A stretch of 64,000 bases of DNA from Ideonella oryzae (lineage in GTDB: Bacteria; Pseudomonadota; Gammaproteobacteria; Burkholderiales; Burkholderiaceae_C): contig NZ_JAMXMC010000007.1 in assembly GCF_024055665.1 (NCBI RefSeq), positions 186,001 through 250,000 of the forward strand, written 5' to 3'. Made by a program: the position numbers and the translations under genes. Positions 61,705-64,000 of this stretch are shown one piece after another. The notes under the pieces are model-generated. The model ran no database searches. It saw only the letters and a list, made by a program, of their open reading frames with translations, and was not told the DNA's origin. Within the stretch, counting starts at the first letter, position 1. Each line of letters starts with the position of its first letter.

Positions 61705-61842
61705 TCAGACCCGCGACAGCTGCTTGCGGCCCTTGGCGCGACGCGCGTTGATGACGGCGCGGCCACCACGGGTCTTCATGCGAACGAGGAAACCGTGCGT
61801 GCGGGCGCGGCGGACCTTGGAAGGCTGATAGGTGCGCTTCAT
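61705..61842 (-). CDS. rpmH: 50S ribosomal protein L34
   Basis: A 45-residue protein, '[20 protein letters not shown]' followed by '[20 protein letters not shown]' and a short tail. This is the conserved L34 sequence, of normal length. It is the first gene of the rpmH-rnpA-yidD-yidC run, transcribed away from dnaA. It is too short to be picked up by a simple length filter. Confidence 0.97.
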   Translation of the reverse strand: MKRTYQPSKVRRARTHGFLVRMKTRGGRAVINARRAKGRKQLSRV

Positions 61843-61864
61843 GTTGTGTACCTACTGGGTAGTG

Positions 61865-61884
61865 GCACTCCTTTCCAGGAGTGC
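61865..61884 (-). promoter_or_regulatory. Hairpin in the rpmH leader
   Basis: A perfect 8-bp stem GCACTCCT/AGGAGTGC with a TTCC loop, 23 nt upstream of the rpmH start. It contains an AGGAG sequence on the plus strand only. It may affect L34 translation or mark a processing site. Confidence 0.4.
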
Positions 61885-62121
61885 ATGTGCTGCAAGGGAG
61901 CTCTGGTGAGCCTGGGGGTGCCCAGGCACGGCACCAGCGCATGTCAAGGGCCCTGGCCACCCCACAACCCACAAGATTGCGAAGAGACCCAGCAAGTTCG
62001 ACAGGCGAAAGCCCACCCAGGCGTTCGGGAAACCCACGATTAGACCAAGAAACGCCAGTCTGGTCAAACACTTGCACCACGGCATGCGGCACCGCGGGGG
62101 GATTGACCCCGGGCAGGAAAC

Positions 62122-62130
62122 TGTGGATAA
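62122..62130 (-). promoter_or_regulatory. Perfect DnaA box upstream of dnaA
   Basis: TGTGGATAA, the reverse complement of TTATCCACA, 61 nt before the dnaA start. It is suited to dnaA autoregulation and may be part of the origin. Confidence 0.7.
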
Positions 62131-62182
62131 CCTCGCCCCAGGCGGCCCGAGGTGTGCGTAGAATGCGGCCGCTCAAGAAGAA

Positions 62183-62191
62183 TTGTCCACA
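62183..62191 (+). promoter_or_regulatory. Near-consensus DnaA box at the dnaA start codon
   Basis: TTGTCCACA, one mismatch from TTATCCACA; its last base is the A of the dnaA ATG. Confidence 0.45.
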
Positions 62192-63714
62192 TGAGCATTG
62201 ACCTCTGGCAGCGGGGCTGTGAGCGACTCGCCACCGAACTGCCTGAACAACAGTACACCACCTGGATCCGACCCCTGCCCCCGGCCGACGTCATGGAGGA
62301 TGGCGAGGCGGGCGCGGTCGTCAGCTTGCGCGTGCCCAACCGCTTCAAGCTGGACTGGATCCGGTCCCAGTACGCCCACCGCATCGAGACCGTGCTGAGC
62401 GAACTCGCCGGCAAGCCGGTGCGGCTGGAGCTGTCGCTGGCCCCGCGCGAGACCCCGGCCCTGAGCCCGCGCCCCCTGCCCTCCCGACCGAACAGCGCGG
62501 CGGCCGTGCTGCAGCGCGCGATGAGCTACGCCACCAGCGCCCCGGCCCAGGCCGTGCCCCGCCAACAGGCCGCCCTGATCCCGACCGCCGAGGATGCGCC
62601 CGCCAACGCCCCGGGCGCTGCGGGCCTGCCCGCCGGCCGCCCGGCGCCCGAGCCGGTCGAGAGCCGCGCGCCCGCGGCCCCCAGCCCGGCCAGCCGCAGC
62701 CGCCTGAACCCGGCCCTGACCTTCGACAACCTGGTGGCCGGCCGCGCCAACCAGATGGCCCGCACCGCCGCCCTGCACGTGGCTGGCGCGCCGGGCGTCA
62801 TGTACAACCCGCTGTTCATCTACGGCGGCGTGGGCCTGGGCAAGACCCACCTGATCCACGCGGTGGGCAATGCCCTGCTCAAGGACAACCCGAACGCCCG
62901 GGTGCTTTACCTGCATGCCGAGCAGTTCATCTCGGACGTGGTGAAGAACTACCAGCGCAAGACCTTTGACGAACTGAAGGCCAAGTACCACCAGCTGGAC
63001 CTGCTGCTGATCGACGATGTGCAGTTCTTTGCCGGCAAGGAGCGCACGCAGGAGGAGTTCTTCAACGCCTTCGAGGCGCTGCTGGCTAAGAAGGCCCACA
63101 TCATCATGACCAGCGACACCTACCCCAAGGGGCTGGTGGACATCGACGAGCGGCTGACCAGCCGCTTCGACGCCGGTCTGACGGTGGCCATCGAGCCACC
63201 CGAGCTGGAGATGCGGGTGGCCATCCTGCTGGCCAAGTCCAAGGCCGAGGGTGCGCCCATGCCCGAGGACGTGGCCTTCTTCGTGGCCAAGAACGTGCGG
63301 GCCAATGTGCGCGAGCTGGAAGGCGCGCTGCGCAAGGTGCTGGCCTACGCCAAGTTCAGCCACAAGGAAATCAACATCGCCCTGGCGCGCGAGGCGCTCA
63401 AGGACCTGCTGTCCATCCAGAACCGGCAGATCTCGGTGGAGAACATCCAGAAGACGGTGGCCGACTTCTACAAGATCAAGATCGCCGACATGTACAGCAA
63501 GAAGCGCCCGGCCAGCATCGCCCGGCCGCGCCAGATTGCCATGTACCTGGCCAAGGAGCTGACCCAGAAGAGCCTGCCCGAGATCGGCGAGCTGTTCGGC
63601 GGCCGCGACCACACGACCGTGCTGCACGCGGTGCGCAAGATCGGCGGCGAGCGGCAGAAGGACACCGAGCTGAACCAGCAGTTGCACGTGCTGGAGCAGA
63701 CCCTGAAGGGCTGA
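62191..63714 (+). CDS. dnaA: Chromosomal replication initiator protein DnaA
   Basis: A 507-residue initiator. Domain I is residues 1-85 ('[20 protein letters not shown]', '[13 protein letters not shown]'). A long Ala/Pro-rich domain II covers about 90-175. The AAA+ domain III has Walker A '[16 protein letters not shown]' (about 212-227) and Walker B '[10 protein letters not shown]' (about 270-279). Domain IV carries the DNA-binding helix '[15 protein letters not shown]' (about 470-484). The chosen ATG starts 'MSIDLWQRG'; the frame is open 13 codons upstream without support. It initiates replication at oriC by binding DnaA boxes. Confidence 0.98.
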   Translation: MSIDLWQRGCERLATELPEQQYTTWIRPLPPADVMEDGEAGAVVSLRVPNRFKLDWIRSQYAHRIETVLSELAGKPVRLELSLAPRETPALSPRPLPSRPNSAAAVLQRAMSYATSAPAQAVPRQQAALIPTAEDAPANAPGAAGLPAGRPAPEPVESRAPAAPSPASRSRLNPALTFDNLVAGRANQMARTAALHVAGAPGVMYNPLFIYGGVGLGKTHLIHAVGNALLKDNPNARVLYLHAEQFISDVVKNYQRKTFDELKAKYHQLDLLLIDDVQFFAGKERTQEEFFNAFEALLAKKAHIIMTSDTYPKGLVDIDERLTSRFDAGLTVAIEPPELEMRVAILLAKSKAEGAPMPEDVAFFVAKNVRANVRELEGALRKVLAYAKFSHKEINIALAREALKDLLSIQNRQISVENIQKTVADFYKIKIADMYSKKRPASIARPRQIAMYLAKELTQKSLPEIGELFGGRDHTTVLHAVRKIGGERQKDTELNQQLHVLEQTLKG

Positions 63715-63871
63715 AACCGGGCCGAAGTTGTTGTCTGTTTGCCCCGCCGCAAGCCGCCCGCCCAACCCCAGTGAAGGCTGCCGGCTAACTCCCTGTCAAA
63801 ACAGGTGAAAATGGCGTTTTCCATACCGGTGGTCCGTTCCTGCTACGACGCCCCATCTGAAAGAGGAAGAC

Positions 63872-64000
63872 ATGATTGTTTTGAAAGCCGCGCAACAACA
63901 AGTGCTGGGTGCCCTCCAGGCGGTTTCCGGCATCGTCGAGCGGCGTCATACCCTGCCCATCCTCGCCAACGTGCTGCTGCGCAAGAACGGCGCCAGCACG
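63872..64000 (+). CDS. dnaN: DNA polymerase III subunit beta, 3' truncated by window edge
   Basis: The first 43 residues of the sliding clamp are visible: 'MIVLKAAQQQVLGALQAVSG', then 'IVERRHTLPILANVLLRK'. The latter is the conserved DnaN start. AGAGGAAGAC precedes the ATG. It lies 157 nt after dnaA on the same strand, the universal dnaA-dnaN order. The clamp tethers the replicative polymerase to DNA. Confidence 0.96.
   Translation, partial: MIVLKAAQQQVLGALQAVSGIVERRHTLPILANVLLRKNGAST

Larger units (their letters stand above)
61843..62190. other. rpmH-dnaA intergenic region, candidate oriC/dnaA control region
   Basis: This 348-nt divergent region carries the leaders of rpmH and dnaA. It holds one perfect DnaA box (62122-62130) and a near-consensus box at the dnaA start. 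It lacks a long AT-rich unwinding stretch by eye, so the actual origin may extend into rnpA, or lie elsewhere near dnaA-dnaN. Confidence 0.45.

Overview
This is a high-GC, gene-dense chromosomal window. It looks like a betaproteobacterium of the order Burkholderiales, probably in the Rubrivivax/Leptothrix/Ideonella neighbourhood. Evidence: the gene order yidC-yidD-rnpA-rpmH / dnaA-dnaN at the right end, the kdsD-kdsC-lptC and lptA-lptB-rpoN loci, a three-part pntAA-pntAB-pntB transhydrogenase, malate synthase G, and many LysR regulators with divergent partners. The right end is the replication-origin neighbourhood. No rRNA, tRNA, insertion sequence or CRISPR array was seen. Two genes are cut by the window edges: the phosphatase at the left and dnaN at the right.

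Layout. 1-4.7 kb: two tandem AcpA/phospholipase C-type phosphatases, a class I glutamine amidotransferase, a PspC protein and an AhpD-like protein. 4.8-7.5 kb: LysR, a questin-oxidase-like protein and SoxR. 7.5-12.6 kb: a four-gene FtsX-type ABC export operon facing a Tat-signal thioredoxin-fold protein. 12.6-20.7 kb: a six-gene minus-strand cluster encoding a ModA-like binding protein, a two-partner-secretion exoprotein (TpsA), its transporter (TpsB), ExbB, ExbD and TonB. 20.7-25.7 kb: mnmA-nudJ and the transhydrogenase operon. 25.7-31.2 kb: a low-GC WcbI-like gene, mtnN, fadD, rsmE and a YidB-like gene. 31.2-38.7 kb: a minus-strand run argS-SPOR-dsbA-lptA-lptB-rpoN-rlmL. 38.8-48.9 kb: a Ser/Thr kinase fused to a cyclic-nucleotide-binding domain, a PsiF protein, a phasin-like protein, two LysR-controlled gene pairs, glcB and a TSUP permease. 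48.9-57.4 kb: marC, an RRM protein, lptC-kdsC-kdsD, a KefB-like antiporter, apt, a lone cNMP-binding protein and an MFS exporter. 57.4-64 kb: mnmE, yidC, yidD, rnpA, rpmH, dnaA, dnaN.

The most interesting region is 12.6-20.7 kb. The ModA-like gene is preceded by a promoter whose -10 element sits inside a 24-bp sequence with the spacing and half-sites of a ModE (molybdate repressor) operator. A second, weaker match lies 134 bp further upstream. The leader also holds a perfect 38-bp palindrome. Downstream genes follow with short gaps or 4-nt overlaps. I infer a molybdate-responsive (or related oxyanion-responsive) cell-surface system that combines a periplasmic oxyanion-binding protein, a secreted GLUG-repeat protein ending in an alanine-rich helix, and a dedicated ExbBD-TonB energiser with no TonB-dependent receptor in the window. 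I do not know this combination as a described system.

A second point of interest is rnpA. It carries an insert of about 55 residues whose DNA contains a perfect DnaA box, written with a TTA leucine codon that is out of character for this genome.
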